A stretch of DNA of 38,856 nt from Bradyrhizobium sp. STM 3843 (GTDB lineage Bacteria > Pseudomonadota > Alphaproteobacteria > Rhizobiales > Xanthobacteraceae), in contig NZ_CAFK01000066.1 of the NCBI RefSeq assembly GCF_000239815.1, positions 1 through 38,856 of the forward strand, given 5' to 3'. How positions within the stretch are numbered: the stretch's first letter is position 1; each line of letters begins with the position of its first letter. This document shows positions 1 to 7,767 of the stretch, piece after piece. A program made the position numbers and the translations under genes. Under the pieces are notes generated by a model that was given only the letters and a program-made list of their open reading frames with translations, searched no databases and had not been told where the DNA came from.

Positions 1-6
1 GAAACC

Positions 7-801
7 GTGCTGCGGCGTGATCGATGGGTCATCGTCGGCGCGATCAGCATCATCGTCGCGCTCGCCTGGGCCTATGTGCTCTGGCTCGCCAACGACATGG
101 ACATGGGTGGCATGGACATGACCGGGTTTCGCATGATCCCGGCCGGGATCGGAATCATGCTGCCAGCCGACGAGCCGTGGAGAGCAATCGAGTTTGCCTA
201 TGTGTTCCTGATGTGGGTGGTGATGATGGTCGGAATGATGGCGCCCTCGGCGGCGCCTATGATCCTGATGTACGCCCGCGTGGGTCGGCAGGGAAAAGCA
301 CAGGGCAAGCCGTTCGCTGCGACCGGTTGGTTTGCGGCCGGTTATCTGCTTGCCTGGAGCGGCTTTTCGCTGGCAGCAACGGCTCTGCAATGGGGGATCG
401 AGCGGGCAGCCCTGCTGGATTCCCGGATGGTGCTCGCCAGCAATCTGCTCGGTGGCATCGTGCTGATCGCGGTGGGCGTCTATCAATGGACACCGCTGAA
501 GGACGTGTGTCTCGCCCAATGCCAGTCGCCGTTCCTGTTCCTGATGCGGCACGGCGGCTTTCGCCAGGACGTGCGAGGCTGCCTGCTGCTGGGGCTTCGG
601 CACGGTGGCTATTGCGTCGGCTGCTGCTGGGTCCTGATGGCGCTGTTGTTCGTGGTCGGGGTGATGAACGTGCTTTGGATCGCGCTCCTGACTTTGCTTG
701 TTCTCCTGGAGAAAGTCGCGCCGGCTGGACGGTGGATCGCGCGTATTGCCGGCGTCGCGAGTGTTGCCGCGGGCGCCTTGCTGCTGGCGTCCTCGCAATA
801 G
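7..801 (+). CDS. DUF2182 family multi-pass membrane protein
   Basis: This encodes an integral membrane protein of about 264 residues resembling the DUF2182 family, described as predicted metal-binding membrane proteins with no settled function. An N-terminal membrane segment (residues 8-28) is followed by a Met/Asp-rich stretch (DMDMGGMDM), then several further hydrophobic segments. The family-like core has YQWTPLKDVCLAQC near residue 160 and LRHGGYCVGCCW near residue 200; the clustered Cys and His could bind metal. The GTG at position 7 is the first start visible and only six bases lie upstream, so the true start may be outside the window. It converges on the sulfur-compound transporter gene with a 13-bp gap. 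Family placement is from motif memory; the function is unknown. Confidence 0.75.
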   Translation: MLRRDRWVIVGAISIIVALAWAYVLWLANDMDMGGMDMTGFRMIPAGIGIMLPADEPWRAIEFAYVFLMWVVMMVGMMAPSAAPMILMYARVGRQGKAQGKPFAATGWFAAGYLLAWSGFSLAATALQWGIERAALLDSRMVLASNLLGGIVLIAVGVYQWTPLKDVCLAQCQSPFLFLMRHGGFRQDVRGCLLLGLRHGGYCVGCCWVLMALLFVVGVMNVLWIALLTLLVLLEKVAPAGRWIARIAGVASVAAGALLLASSQ

Positions 802-814
802 CGACAGGCTGTAC

Positions 815-2053
815 CTACGCCTTTGCATTCCGGACCGCCATTCGTTCGATCGCCAGCCCGAACAGCGGACGTAGCCGCGTGCCCAGGATGTTGCCGGCGA
901 AGGCGGCTACGAACCAGCACCAGCCATGCAGGCTTCCGGAGGCGATGCCGCTGAAATAGGCGCCGATGTTGCAGCCGTAGGCCAGTCGCGCGCCGTAGCC
1001 AAGCAGAAGCCCGCCCACGATCGCTGCCAGCAGCGATGCAGCGGGAACGCGCCACGTCGGTTGAAACTTGCCGGCCAGGCCTGCGGCCAGTAACGCGCCG
1101 ATCATGATGCCGATATCCATCACGGACGTGACATCGTTGAAGATGCTCTGATACAGCGAGGCGGCCCGTGCGCCCTGCCAGTAGGGCCAGGACGCCACGT
1201 CCACGCCCGACAGCAGCAGGATCTTGGATCCCCACAGCGCGAAGGCAGATGTGATGCCCCAGGGGCGGCCTGCGAGATACAGCGTGGCAAAATTGCCGAG
1301 CGCCAGCGCGACCGCTCCCGCCAGCAATGGCCACGGTCCCTGCATGAGACGGCGCAGGCCCCGCAGCGACGTCCGTGCGCCAGGCTCGAGCTGGCCGTGG
1401 CTGCGCATCTCCGCGTGGAGAGTGAAGAGATAGATCGCGGCCATGATGAACAGGCAAAGCGCCAGCGCGGGCATCCAGCCGAGTGTGCCGATCAGTGAGA
1501 CCACTCCGATGTTCGGCTGCGCGCTCCACCACGGCAGATGCAGCGCGCCGACCGTCGAGCCGACGATGAAGGCCGCGAGCGTCACCAGCATCCGTGTGTT
1601 GCCGCCGCCCGCGGTATAGAGCGTGCCCGATGCGCAGCCGCCGCCGAGCTGCATTCCCAGCCCGAACAGGAAGGCACCCGTGAGCATGCCGATTCCGACC
1701 GCGCCGTATTCGCCGTGAACGGGCTGGCCGAACAGCGTGCCATGCGCGAGCGCAGGGAAGAACAGCAGCACGGCAAACGCGAGCATGACCATCTGCGCGC
1801 GCAAGCCCGCGCCTCTCCGCGCGACAATGAAGACGCGCCAGGCCGAGGTGAAGCCGAACAGGGCATGATAGAGCGTGAGCCCGAGCGCGCCCCCGAGCAG
1901 CAGCAACAAACCTTGGCGCCAGGAGACCGTGGTGCTGAGCGTCGCGGCTCCGAGGATCAGGATGGCGGCCGCCAAGGCGACGACCATGGTATTCGCATTG
2001 TGACGGTTGTTATCGGGCGCCAGCAATCGGGCATCGATCGAAAGATCAGTCAT
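815..2053 (-). CDS. YeeE/YedE-family sulfur-compound transporter
   Basis: This is a polytopic membrane protein of about 412 residues related to YeeE/YedE (TsuA-like) transporters, which move thiosulfate or related sulfur compounds inward. Two homologous halves are visible. One carries GMQLGGGCASGTLY, the other GYGARLAYGCNIGAYFSG followed by SGSLHGW. The cysteine inside each Gly-rich loop is the hallmark of the family and is thought to contact the sulfur substrate. I chose the ATG at 2053 because GGAA lies just upstream; an in-frame ATG at 2083 would add ten residues. No TusA-like partner is adjacent. It reads away from the ArsR operon, so the repressor could influence both directions, but that is inference. 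Exact substrate is unknown. Confidence 0.8.
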   Translation of the reverse strand: MTDLSIDARLLAPDNNRHNANTMVVALAAAILILGAATLSTTVSWRQGLLLLLGGALGLTLYHALFGFTSAWRVFIVARRGAGLRAQMVMLAFAVLLFFPALAHGTLFGQPVHGEYGAVGIGMLTGAFLFGLGMQLGGGCASGTLYTAGGGNTRMLVTLAAFIVGSTVGALHLPWWSAQPNIGVVSLIGTLGWMPALALCLFIMAAIYLFTLHAEMRSHGQLEPGARTSLRGLRRLMQGPWPLLAGAVALALGNFATLYLAGRPWGITSAFALWGSKILLLSGVDVASWPYWQGARAASLYQSIFNDVTSVMDIGIMIGALLAAGLAGKFQPTWRVPAASLLAAIVGGLLLGYGARLAYGCNIGAYFSGIASGSLHGWCWFVAAFAGNILGTRLRPLFGLAIERMAVRNAKA

Positions 2054-2251
2054 TTTCGTTTCCGCAGAGAGGCGGGGCTGCATCCATAAGGGCTAACCTT
2101 CGCCGCCACGGACGGTTCCTTTGCCGTCGCTTTGCCGGAGAAGAGCGACCGTCGTAGCGCGCCAACTTGTCAGTTCGCCGGCATTCCCTGCCGCCATGCG
2201 GTGCTGCTGCCCGTGAACGCCATCAGCAATCGCTCCAAACGAAGTCGTGAC

Positions 2252-2281
2252 TTGACGTGCAAGTGATCTCTTGCATATTTT
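2252..2281 (+). promoter_or_regulatory. Candidate promoter of the arsR-type operon
   Basis: A TTGACG hexamer at 2252-2257 and a TATTTT hexamer at 2276-2281 are separated by 18 bp, giving a plausible sigma-70 promoter. Transcription would begin near 2288, inside the second palindrome, about 20 bases before the ATG at 2310. The first palindrome lies in the spacer. The arrangement suits direct repression by occlusion. The promoter assignment is by eye. Confidence 0.5.
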
Positions 2282-2301
2282 CATGCAAGTATTTACTTGC
2301 A
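2258..2301. promoter_or_regulatory. Tandem palindromic operators before the ArsR-type gene
   Basis: Two 18-bp dyads of the form TGCAAG-N6-CTTGCA lie at 2258-2275 and 2284-2301, with starts 26 bp apart, about two and a half helical turns. The second is almost perfect, with 8-bp arms TGCAAGTA and TACTTGCA around TT. The first is palindromic except for one symmetric mismatch pair. They sit immediately upstream of the ArsR-type start codon and overlap the likely promoter, so autoregulation is the natural reading. Confidence 0.7.
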
Positions 2302-2309
2302 TATTTGAC

Positions 2310-2642
2310 ATGTCCAAGCGCCACGACCCTGATGTTCTGTTCAAGGCTCTCGCCGACCCCAGCAGGCGCAAGCTGCTGGACGTGCTGCATGCCAATGACG
2401 GCCGTACGCTCAGTGAGCTGTGCGAGCATCTTGAGATGACGCGGCAGGGCGTGACGCAGCACTTGGACCTGCTGGCGAAAGCCAACCTGGTCGCAACAGT
2501 GCGGCAGGGCCGCGAGAAGCTGCACTTCCTCAATCCGGTGCCGCTGCAGGAGATCTATGACCGCTGGATCGCAAAGTTCGAAAGGCCGCGCCTCAAGGCG
2601 CTTTCGGATCTGAAACGACGTCTGGAGAAAGCCGATGACTAG
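2310..2642 (+). CDS. ArsR-family winged-helix transcriptional regulator
   Basis: This 110-residue protein is a compact winged-helix repressor of the ArsR/SmtB superfamily. The segment FKALADPSRRKLLDVL is the classical start of the fold, followed by a recognition helix region around LEMTRQGVTQHLDLL and a wing around VRQGREKLHFLNP. No Cys-based metal site of the ArsR/SmtB type is apparent, so it is more like the regulators paired with SRPBCC proteins than a metal sensor. I chose the ATG at 2310 because upstream in-frame starts would place an operator inside the coding region; no clear ribosome-binding site precedes it. The stop overlaps the next start by 8 bp, so the two genes are one operon. 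The ligand is unknown. Confidence 0.85.
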   Translation: MSKRHDPDVLFKALADPSRRKLLDVLHANDGRTLSELCEHLEMTRQGVTQHLDLLAKANLVATVRQGREKLHFLNPVPLQEIYDRWIAKFERPRLKALSDLKRRLEKADD

Positions 2643-3099
2643 ATCGACCTTTGTCTATGTAACCTATATCCGGACCACGCCCGAGGAGCTTTGGTCGGCG
2701 CTGACCGACGTGGAGTTCATGAACCAATACTGGTTCGGTAATCACTGCGAGAGCCAGTGGACGGCAGGATCGCCCTGGAAGCTGGTGTCTGGTGCAGGTC
2801 AGATCCTCGATGCCGGCGAAATCGTCGAGGCCGAGCCTCCGCGGCGGCTGGTGATCCGCTGGCAACACCAGAGCAAGCCTGAGCTCAAGGCGGAAGGCGC
2901 GTCGCTATGCACGATCGAAGTGGAAAGGAGTGGCACAGCCGTCAAGCTGTCGATCACCCACACCATCGAACGGGAACAATCCAAACTCATCGAGGCTGTC
3001 TCCGGTGGCTGGCCGAAGGTTGTTTCCAACCTCAAATCCTTGCTGGAGACCGGCTCGATCGCGCTGGAGGACCCGTATCCGGAGGCAACTCAGGGCTAG
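2635..3099 (+). CDS. SRPBCC/AHSA1-type domain protein
   Basis: This encodes a 154-residue soluble protein of the SRPBCC superfamily, AHSA1-like branch, a helix-grip fold with a ligand cavity. Typical features are the N-terminal strand FVYVTYIRTTPEELWSALTD, the MNQYWFG segment, the LVIRWQH strand and a long C-terminal helix beginning near SGGWPKVVSNLKSLLE. The start overlaps the upstream ArsR-type gene by 8 bp, implying translational coupling. ArsR-SRPBCC pairs are common in bacteria; the SRPBCC member is often annotated as an activator of Hsp90 ATPase homologue, but that role is not established for such short proteins. Its job here is unknown; a small-molecule response is inference. Confidence 0.8.
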   Translation: MTRSTFVYVTYIRTTPEELWSALTDVEFMNQYWFGNHCESQWTAGSPWKLVSGAGQILDAGEIVEAEPPRRLVIRWQHQSKPELKAEGASLCTIEVERSGTAVKLSITHTIEREQSKLIEAVSGGWPKVVSNLKSLLETGSIALEDPYPEATQG

Positions 3100-3587
3100 C
3101 CGGCCGGGCCGAGCAAACGGCGCCGATCCAAGAGCTGCACGAGAAACAAGAGCTGGCTCACGTTCTTTTGCCGCTTCCTCAGCCGCCAGCGCTCGCTTAG
3201 GACGCCCGCAAAAACGGAACGGATGTCGGCGCCGGACTACTTAGATACCCGGGACATGAACGGCGGCTGAACTGGATCGGCGGCCGGTCGTCGCGCGTCG
3301 AATGGCCGGCATCTGGATAGAGGAGAGCGGCAGCTCTCAACGATCGTAGCGGCCATGTCCACCTTTGACCGATAGAAACCTAGCCCTCATTGAGCGGTTG
3401 ATCGCACGCGTCGTAGGTCGCGCACACCGCGTGCCATCGACATTGAACTGCCTACGGCGATCCGTTCACGCGCTTTTGTCCCCGTGCTATCGCCGGCGGA
3501 GCTTCAAAGCCGGAACTGAAAGCCTAGATGGGGATGACATGATGATCATCCTTCTATGAAGGAAGCTGACGAACGATCGGAGCGACC
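3100..3587. other. Intergenic stretch with no supported gene
   Basis: About 490 bases separate the SRPBCC gene from the small gene pair. The only open frame of note (3365-3559, TTG start) has no ribosome-binding site and no recognisable composition. I see no RNA gene and no clear terminator. The last 30 bases hold the ribosome-binding region of the next gene. Confidence 0.5.
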
Positions 3588-3773
3588 ATGGGCGAAGTCA
3601 TTGAATTCATCCCGAAGGCCGAGCGCGAGCGCGTTCGGCTCATCCGCGAAGCGCGTGCCATCTATGACAGCATCTTCCCGCCGGCTGATCCGGTCGGCAC
3701 GCAGAAGGCGGCGCCGGCGAGTCGTGTCGTCAACGGCGCGACCATCCGTCGGAGCGATGAGCGTCTGTCATGA
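3588..3773 (+). CDS. Small conserved-type hypothetical protein (61 aa)
   Basis: This is a short soluble protein of 61 residues, rich in Arg and Glu at the N-terminus (EFIPKAERERVRLIREAR), followed by a Pro/Ala-rich segment. A GGAG ribosome-binding site lies about six bases before the ATG, and the gene overlaps the next one through ATGA, which supports both as real and coupled. I do not recognise a family. The N-terminal part is probably an amphipathic helix. Function unknown. Confidence 0.6.
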   Translation: MGEVIEFIPKAERERVRLIREARAIYDSIFPPADPVGTQKAAPASRVVNGATIRRSDERLS

Positions 3774-3979
3774 TCAAGATCATCGCCGTGCTGTGCAGCC
3801 TCTCGTCTCCGGCAGACTGCCGCGAGCAGATCGTCACCACTTCGGATTTCGCTGACGTGTCCGTGCAGTCCTGCCTGATGGGCATGCCCCAGCTCGCGGA
3901 ATGGATGAAACAGCATCCCGCCGAACGTCTCGCAGCGTGGCGTTGCGTGGTCGGAAACCAGAACAGCAGGGGCGCTTAG
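3770..3979 (+). CDS. Small cysteine-containing hypothetical protein (69 aa)
   Basis: This 69-residue protein starts with the hydrophobic stretch IKIIAVLCSL and contains four cysteines (residues 8, 17, 35 and 59), followed by the helix-like segment MPQLAEWMKQHPAERLAAW. Its start overlaps the stop of the upstream small gene (ATGA), indicating translational coupling. It resembles short hypothetical proteins common in Bradyrhizobium, from memory of the sequence style rather than a search. The N-terminus is too short and polar afterwards to be a confident signal peptide. Function unknown. Confidence 0.6.
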   Translation: MIKIIAVLCSLSSPADCREQIVTTSDFADVSVQSCLMGMPQLAEWMKQHPAERLAAWRCVVGNQNSRGA

Positions 3980-4022
3980 GAGAGAAAGTCGCTCCCCAAG
4001 GCTCCAGCCGTATCAGGACGTT

Positions 4023-4835
4023 CTACTTCTCCTTGGCCTTGGCCTCGTTCCAGAGCTCGTCCATTTCGTCGAGCGAGGCATCGGCCGGTGCCCGGCCATC
4101 GGTCGCGAGCGCCTGCTCGATATAGGCGAAGCGGCGCTCGAACTTGGCATTGGTTGCGCGCAACGCCATCTCCGGATCGACCTTGGCGTGGCGCGCCAGA
4201 TTGACCAGGGCGAACAAGAGATCGCCGGTCTCCTCCATCAGCTCTGTGGCATCGCCGGTATCGAGCGCGGCCTCGATCTCGTCGGCCTCTTCGCGGATCT
4301 TCTGCAGCACCGCGCGCGGGTCGTTCCAGTCGAAGCCGACCGTGGCTGCCCGCCGCTGCAGCTCCATCGCGCGCACCAGCGCCGGCTGGCCGGCCTTGAC
4401 ATCAGCAAGCAGGGACGGGTTAGCCGTCTCGTTGGGACGGCGGGCGGCGCGCTCGGCCTTTTCCTCGGCCTTGATGCGGTCCCAGGTGCCTTTGGTTGGC
4501 TGAATGATGTTGCCGTCCTTGTCCGGAAACACATGCGGATGGCGGCGGATCATCTTGGCGGTGATGGCTTCGACCACGTCGCCGAAGCCAAACTCCTGCT
4601 GCTCTTCTGCGATGCGGGCGTGATAGACCACCTGCAGCAGCAGGTCGCCGAGCTCCTCGCGGAGATCGTCGAGGTCGCCGCGGGCGATCGCTTCCGCAAC
4701 CTCGTAGGCCTCCTCGATCGTATAGGGGGCGATTGTCGAGAACGTCTGTTCCAGGTCCCACGGGCAACCCGTCACGGGCGTGCGCAGGCGGGCCATAATC
4801 TCGATGAGGCGGGTGATGTCGCGGGAGGGCGTCAT
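4023..4835 (-). CDS. mazG: MazG nucleoside triphosphate pyrophosphohydrolase
   Basis: MazG hydrolyses nucleoside triphosphates to monophosphates and pyrophosphate, a housecleaning role also linked to the stringent response in E. coli. The 270-residue length matches full-length MazG. Two tandem MazG domains are visible: the N-terminal one has EEAYEVAEAI followed by LREELGDLLLQVVYHA, and the C-terminal one has EEADEIEAAL followed by LMEETGDLLFALVNLARH and the signature TNAKFERRF. The acidic EExxE and ExxD pairs that coordinate magnesium are retained in both. The start is the first ATG, preceded by AGGA. It is divergent from queC, with about 135 bp between the starts. Confidence 0.93.
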   Translation of the reverse strand: MTPSRDITRLIEIMARLRTPVTGCPWDLEQTFSTIAPYTIEEAYEVAEAIARGDLDDLREELGDLLLQVVYHARIAEEQQEFGFGDVVEAITAKMIRRHPHVFPDKDGNIIQPTKGTWDRIKAEEKAERAARRPNETANPSLLADVKAGQPALVRAMELQRRAATVGFDWNDPRAVLQKIREEADEIEAALDTGDATELMEETGDLLFALVNLARHAKVDPEMALRATNAKFERRFAYIEQALATDGRAPADASLDEMDELWNEAKAKEK

Positions 4836-4971
4836 GGGGAGTCCTGATGGGAAGTCCTGGAACGAGGCAAGGTTTGAGGCCTGTATGCCTCAACAGCGAC
4901 GCCCGTCCCAGTGAAAACGGCTGGGATTTCGTCCGGTTGGCGCGCGGCGCGGAGAGTGCTAATCGACCCCG

Positions 4972-5679
4972 ATGACCACTCCGGATACCACCGCGCTGGT
5001 GCTGTTTTCCGGCGGCCAGGATTCGACGACATGTCTCGCCTGGGCGCTGGACCGCTTCGCGCGCGTCGAAACCATCGGCTTCGCCTATGGCCAGCGCCAT
5101 GCGATCGAGCTCGACTGCCGGACACAGCTGATCGACGGCATCAAGACGCTAAGCCCCGGATGGGCGGCGAAGCTCGGCGAGAGCCACACGCTGGAGATCC
5201 CGACTTTGGCCGCGATCTCGGAGACGGCGCTGACCCGCGACGTCGCGATCGAGATGGGGGCAGACGGCCTGCCCAATACCTTCGTGCCCGGCCGCAATCT
5301 CGTCTTCCTGACCTTTGCAGCTGCGCTCGCCTACCGCCGCGGCATCCGCCATATCGTCGGCGGCATGTGCGAGACCGACTATTCCGGCTATCCGGATTGC
5401 CGCAACGAGACCATCAAGGCGCAGGAGGCCGCCCTCAACCTCGGCATGGCCAGGAATTTCGAGCTGCACACGCCTTTGATGTGGCTGTCGAAGGCTGCGA
5501 CCTGGCAGCTTGCGCACGACCTCGGCGGGGCAGGGCTGGTCGACCTGATCCGCGACCACTCCCACACCTGCTATCTCGGCGAGCGTGGCGCGCGGCACGA
5601 GTGGGGCTATGGCTGCGGCCGGTGCCCGGCCTGCGAGCTGCGCGCCAAAGGCTGGCACGAATACGTCGCGGGCACCTAG
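4972..5679 (+). CDS. queC: 7-cyano-7-deazaguanine synthase QueC
   Basis: QueC converts 7-carboxy-7-deazaguanine to preQ0 using ATP and ammonia, in the pathway to queuosine in tRNA. The protein has 235 residues, the expected size. The N-terminal PP-loop [14 protein letters not shown] binds [19 protein letters not shown] is a conserved family block, and the C-terminal zinc site is complete in [25 protein letters not shown], read here as four cysteines in a Cys-rich cluster. No other queuosine genes are in the window, so it appears as a stand-alone gene. The start ATG has a distant GGAG only. Downstream it converges on a hypothetical gene with a strong stem-loop in the gap. Confidence 0.94.
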   Translation: MTTPDTTALVLFSGGQDSTTCLAWALDRFARVETIGFAYGQRHAIELDCRTQLIDGIKTLSPGWAAKLGESHTLEIPTLAAISETALTRDVAIEMGADGLPNTFVPGRNLVFLTFAAALAYRRGIRHIVGGMCETDYSGYPDCRNETIKAQEAALNLGMARNFELHTPLMWLSKAATWQLAHDLGGAGLVDLIRDHSHTCYLGERGARHEWGYGCGRCPACELRAKGWHEYVAGT

Positions 5680-5707
5680 GCCTTTGCGGGGAGGTCGGAT
5701 GCGGGGA

Positions 5708-5738
5708 GCGTCGGGGTTTAACATCCGCCCCCCGACGC
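5708..5738. terminator. Stem-loop between convergent queC and hypothetical gene
   Basis: GCGTCGGGG at 5708-5716 pairs perfectly with CCCCGACGC at 5730-5738 around a 13-base loop. It lies in the 86-bp gap between two convergent genes, the expected place for a bidirectional terminator. No T-tract follows on either strand, so intrinsic termination is not certain; it may act with Rho or as an mRNA 3' end stabiliser. Confidence 0.5.
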
Positions 5739-5765
5739 CTCGCGGTGACCGCTTGATCTCCGAGA

Positions 5766-6515
5766 TCAGGCGGCAGCTTCGTCGGTCTCGTCGAAGCTTT
5801 TCAGCTGCTCTGGAATCGTCGAATAGGGCTCGGTCCTTGCTGCAGCCGGGCTCGCCGTCGCCGATGTCGCCTCGGCGAGATCGCGATAGGCGATGTCGCG
5901 CAGATCCTCGTCCGCGTCCGCCGCTTCGTGGTGCGCCGACGCGAGCTGGACCGCAACGATGTCATCCTCGACGAGCTCGGCGTCGATATCGATCGGCGCA
6001 ACCGGCGCCGCTGGGATCGGAGCGTCGTCTTCGTCCTCGAGCGCGATGGCGCGGACCTCGGCATCCGCGAGCTCGTCGATCTCGACATGCATCGGCTCTT
6101 CGGCCTCGGCCGGCACGATCTCTGGTTCGGTAGGGGCGGAGACCGCGGGCGCAATTGCGGCTTCGGCCGGCACCTCAGGCTGTTCCACGATGCTCGCTTG
6201 ATCCTTGCTCTGGACACCGAGCTCGACCGAGATCTCCTTGATCAGCCTGTCGATCGCGAGCAGCGCACGATATTCGGGAACGCTGTTGAGATGCTGCTCG
6301 TATCGGTTGCGCGCGAATTGCAGCGAGTCGATCACCTCGGCTGCGATCGGCGACAGCTCCGCGCCGTTCTGAAGCGCATGAGCTGCGCGTTCGGTCGAGC
6401 TTTCGACCTGCAGGTAAGCCTCGTACTGCGGAAGCGATTTCAGCTGCTCGTGATAGTTCTGACGCAGCGCGACGAGCGAGTTCACGATGTTTCCGAAAGA
6501 TTCGACCTCAGACAT
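5766..6515 (-). CDS. Hypothetical protein with repeated helical motif and acidic tail
   Basis: I do not recognise a characterised family. From the ATG at 6515 the protein has 249 residues. The N-terminal 100 residues are helical and contain an apparent internal duplication: NYHEQLKSLPQYEAYLQVES (about 15-34) resembles RYEQHLNSVPEYRALLAIDR (about 66-85). From about residue 110 to the end it is low complexity, rich in Ala, Glu, Asp, Pro and Ile (repeated DIDAE- and EDEDDA-like segments), and probably disordered. There is no signal peptide or membrane segment. The ATG at 6515 is preferred over the one at 6599 because a purine-rich AAGCAGGGG precedes it and the upstream extension is unlike the rest. 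Function unknown. Confidence 0.7.
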   Translation of the reverse strand: MSEVESFGNIVNSLVALRQNYHEQLKSLPQYEAYLQVESSTERAAHALQNGAELSPIAAEVIDSLQFARNRYEQHLNSVPEYRALLAIDRLIKEISVELGVQSKDQASIVEQPEVPAEAAIAPAVSAPTEPEIVPAEAEEPMHVEIDELADAEVRAIALEDEDDAPIPAAPVAPIDIDAELVEDDIVAVQLASAHHEAADADEDLRDIAYRDLAEATSATASPAAARTEPYSTIPEQLKSFDETDEAAA

Positions 6516-6721
6516 TGCGTGTCCCCTGCTTCCCTCGTCCCGGGAGTCCCATGCGGCGGTTGGTCGTCCAATGCGAGCTGGCCGTCGCCGCTCGTGCACT
6601 CAGATTGCATCTGCTATCGCGCGGACGCCAGCACCTCGGCTCGGAAATTCGCGGGCGATGGTTGCGATAAGGTTTCGTCGAAGCCGATAGGTACTCACAA
6701 ACGGATGATTCGCGTACCGCT

Positions 6722-7108
6722 TCAGCCGGAAAAATCCGATTGTGTCAGCTCGATCGGCCTGCCGTGCGGGGTACGGTCCGCGGCGCGATCCCAGGCGTCG
6801 CGATAGCGCGTCAGGGTTGTAGCCGAAGTGACACCTTTTTCGGCCACCAGCCGCTCCAGGGTCGCGAGCCAATGCAAGTAATAGGTCTCTCCGGTGTCGG
6901 CATCGCCTTCTGCTTGCGCGCGCGTAATTTCCTGGGCCAGCGCGGAGGCCCATTCCGGCCAGGTGAACAAGCCGCGCGCATGCAGCGAGACCGCGATCGC
7001 GAAGGCATGCGCTTCCCACGGCGCACGAAACACCGGACCGTCGCCATCCCGTGGAATGCCGGGAACGGCATGGGCCGCCTGTTGCGCGGCATTGCGATCC
7101 GCGCTCAT
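6722..7108 (-). CDS. Nitrile hydratase accessory (P14K-type activator) protein
   Basis: This 128-residue protein is the small accessory partner of nitrile hydratase, the type that helps load cobalt and mature the alpha subunit. The family is homologous to the N-terminal part of the beta subunit; here the shared block is PVFRAPWEAHAFAIAVSLHARGLFTWPEWASALAQEI followed, after a short acidic stretch, by YYLHWLATLERLV (quoted as separate motifs: FRAPWEAHAFAI, FTWPEWA, YYLHWLATLE). The ATG at 7108 overlaps the beta-subunit stop (ATGA), so the three genes form one coupled operon in the order alpha, beta, activator. Upstream in-frame starts exist but lie inside the beta gene. The typical lysine- or His-rich C-terminal tail is absent. 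Confidence 0.85.
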   Translation of the reverse strand: MSADRNAAQQAAHAVPGIPRDGDGPVFRAPWEAHAFAIAVSLHARGLFTWPEWASALAQEITRAQAEGDADTGETYYLHWLATLERLVAEKGVTSATTLTRYRDAWDRAADRTPHGRPIELTQSDFSG

Positions 7109-7767
7109 CGCGCCGGCTCCAGATACGGCTCGAAGGCATCGACCGTGACCTCGAGCATTGGGTCGGGCGCGTCGGGCCAAAGCTCCGCGCCGCTGAACGA
7201 TACCGTGTAGAGCCATTGCGGAGCTTCGCCGGTACCGTTGGCGTTGCTGTCGGGGAAGACATGCACGCCTCTGACCGCTTCGATCCGCCCGATATGGCCG
7301 CGCACGTAGCGAGGCAGGCGCGTATGGGTCGGCGGATGAATATCCTTGGCACGCACGGGATCGCCGACTTTGAACAGCGCCGGCGCGACAGGCCCGCGCT
7401 CGGTCGGGCCGCCCCGATGCAGCATCGCAGCGACATCAGCCGCGGTCAGGATCTTCGGCACAGCCTTGCCCGGATGCAGCACGTGTCCGGCGGCGACCTC
7501 GTCGGCCTCGACCAGATGACGTTCGAGCAGCAGCTGCTGGAGGCCGGCGAGCCAGATCTCGTAGTAGCTCATGCCGAGATAGTCGGCCGCAGGCCGGTTC
7601 TCGCGCGCAAAGCGCGACATATCGATGTTCCAGCCGCCCGGCATCGCCATCGCCAAGGTGATCGCAAACGCCCGTCGCTCCCATTCGGCGTGAAATACCG
7701 GCTCGTTCGGCTCAGGCTTCACCGGGCCGGACCAGGGCACGCCGCCCATGTCATGCGCGCCGTCCAT
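7105..7767 (-). CDS. nthB: Nitrile hydratase beta subunit
   Basis: The beta subunit pairs with the metal-bearing alpha subunit to hydrate nitriles to amides in the cytoplasm. The 220-residue length is usual. The N-terminus MDGAHDMGG is the family signature, followed by the helical block FHAEWERRAFAITLAM and then the C-terminal SH3-like barrel with FKVGDPVRAKDIHPP, HTRLPRYVRGHIGRIE and LYTVSFSGAELWP. The ATG at 7767 is shared with the alpha stop (TGATG), with a GTG immediately before it at 7770 as an alternative start. The C-terminal part contacts the alpha metal centre in known structures. The gene lies between alpha and activator genes in a single overlapped operon. Confidence 0.94.
   Translation of the reverse strand: MDGAHDMGGVPWSGPVKPEPNEPVFHAEWERRAFAITLAMAMPGGWNIDMSRFARENRPAADYLGMSYYEIWLAGLQQLLLERHLVEADEVAAGHVLHPGKAVPKILTAADVAAMLHRGGPTERGPVAPALFKVGDPVRAKDIHPPTHTRLPRYVRGHIGRIEAVRGVHVFPDSNANGTGEAPQWLYTVSFSGAELWPDAPDPMLEVTVDAFEPYLEPAR

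Noticed and set aside
3365..3559. 64-codon frame starting with TTG
   Set aside because: No ribosome-binding site, unconvincing composition and no coupling to a neighbour.
5754..5768. TGATCTC-C-GAGATCA palindrome over a stop codon
   Set aside because: With a one-base centre it cannot form a stable hairpin, and a stop codon lies within it; probably chance beside the stronger stem-loop at 5708-5738.
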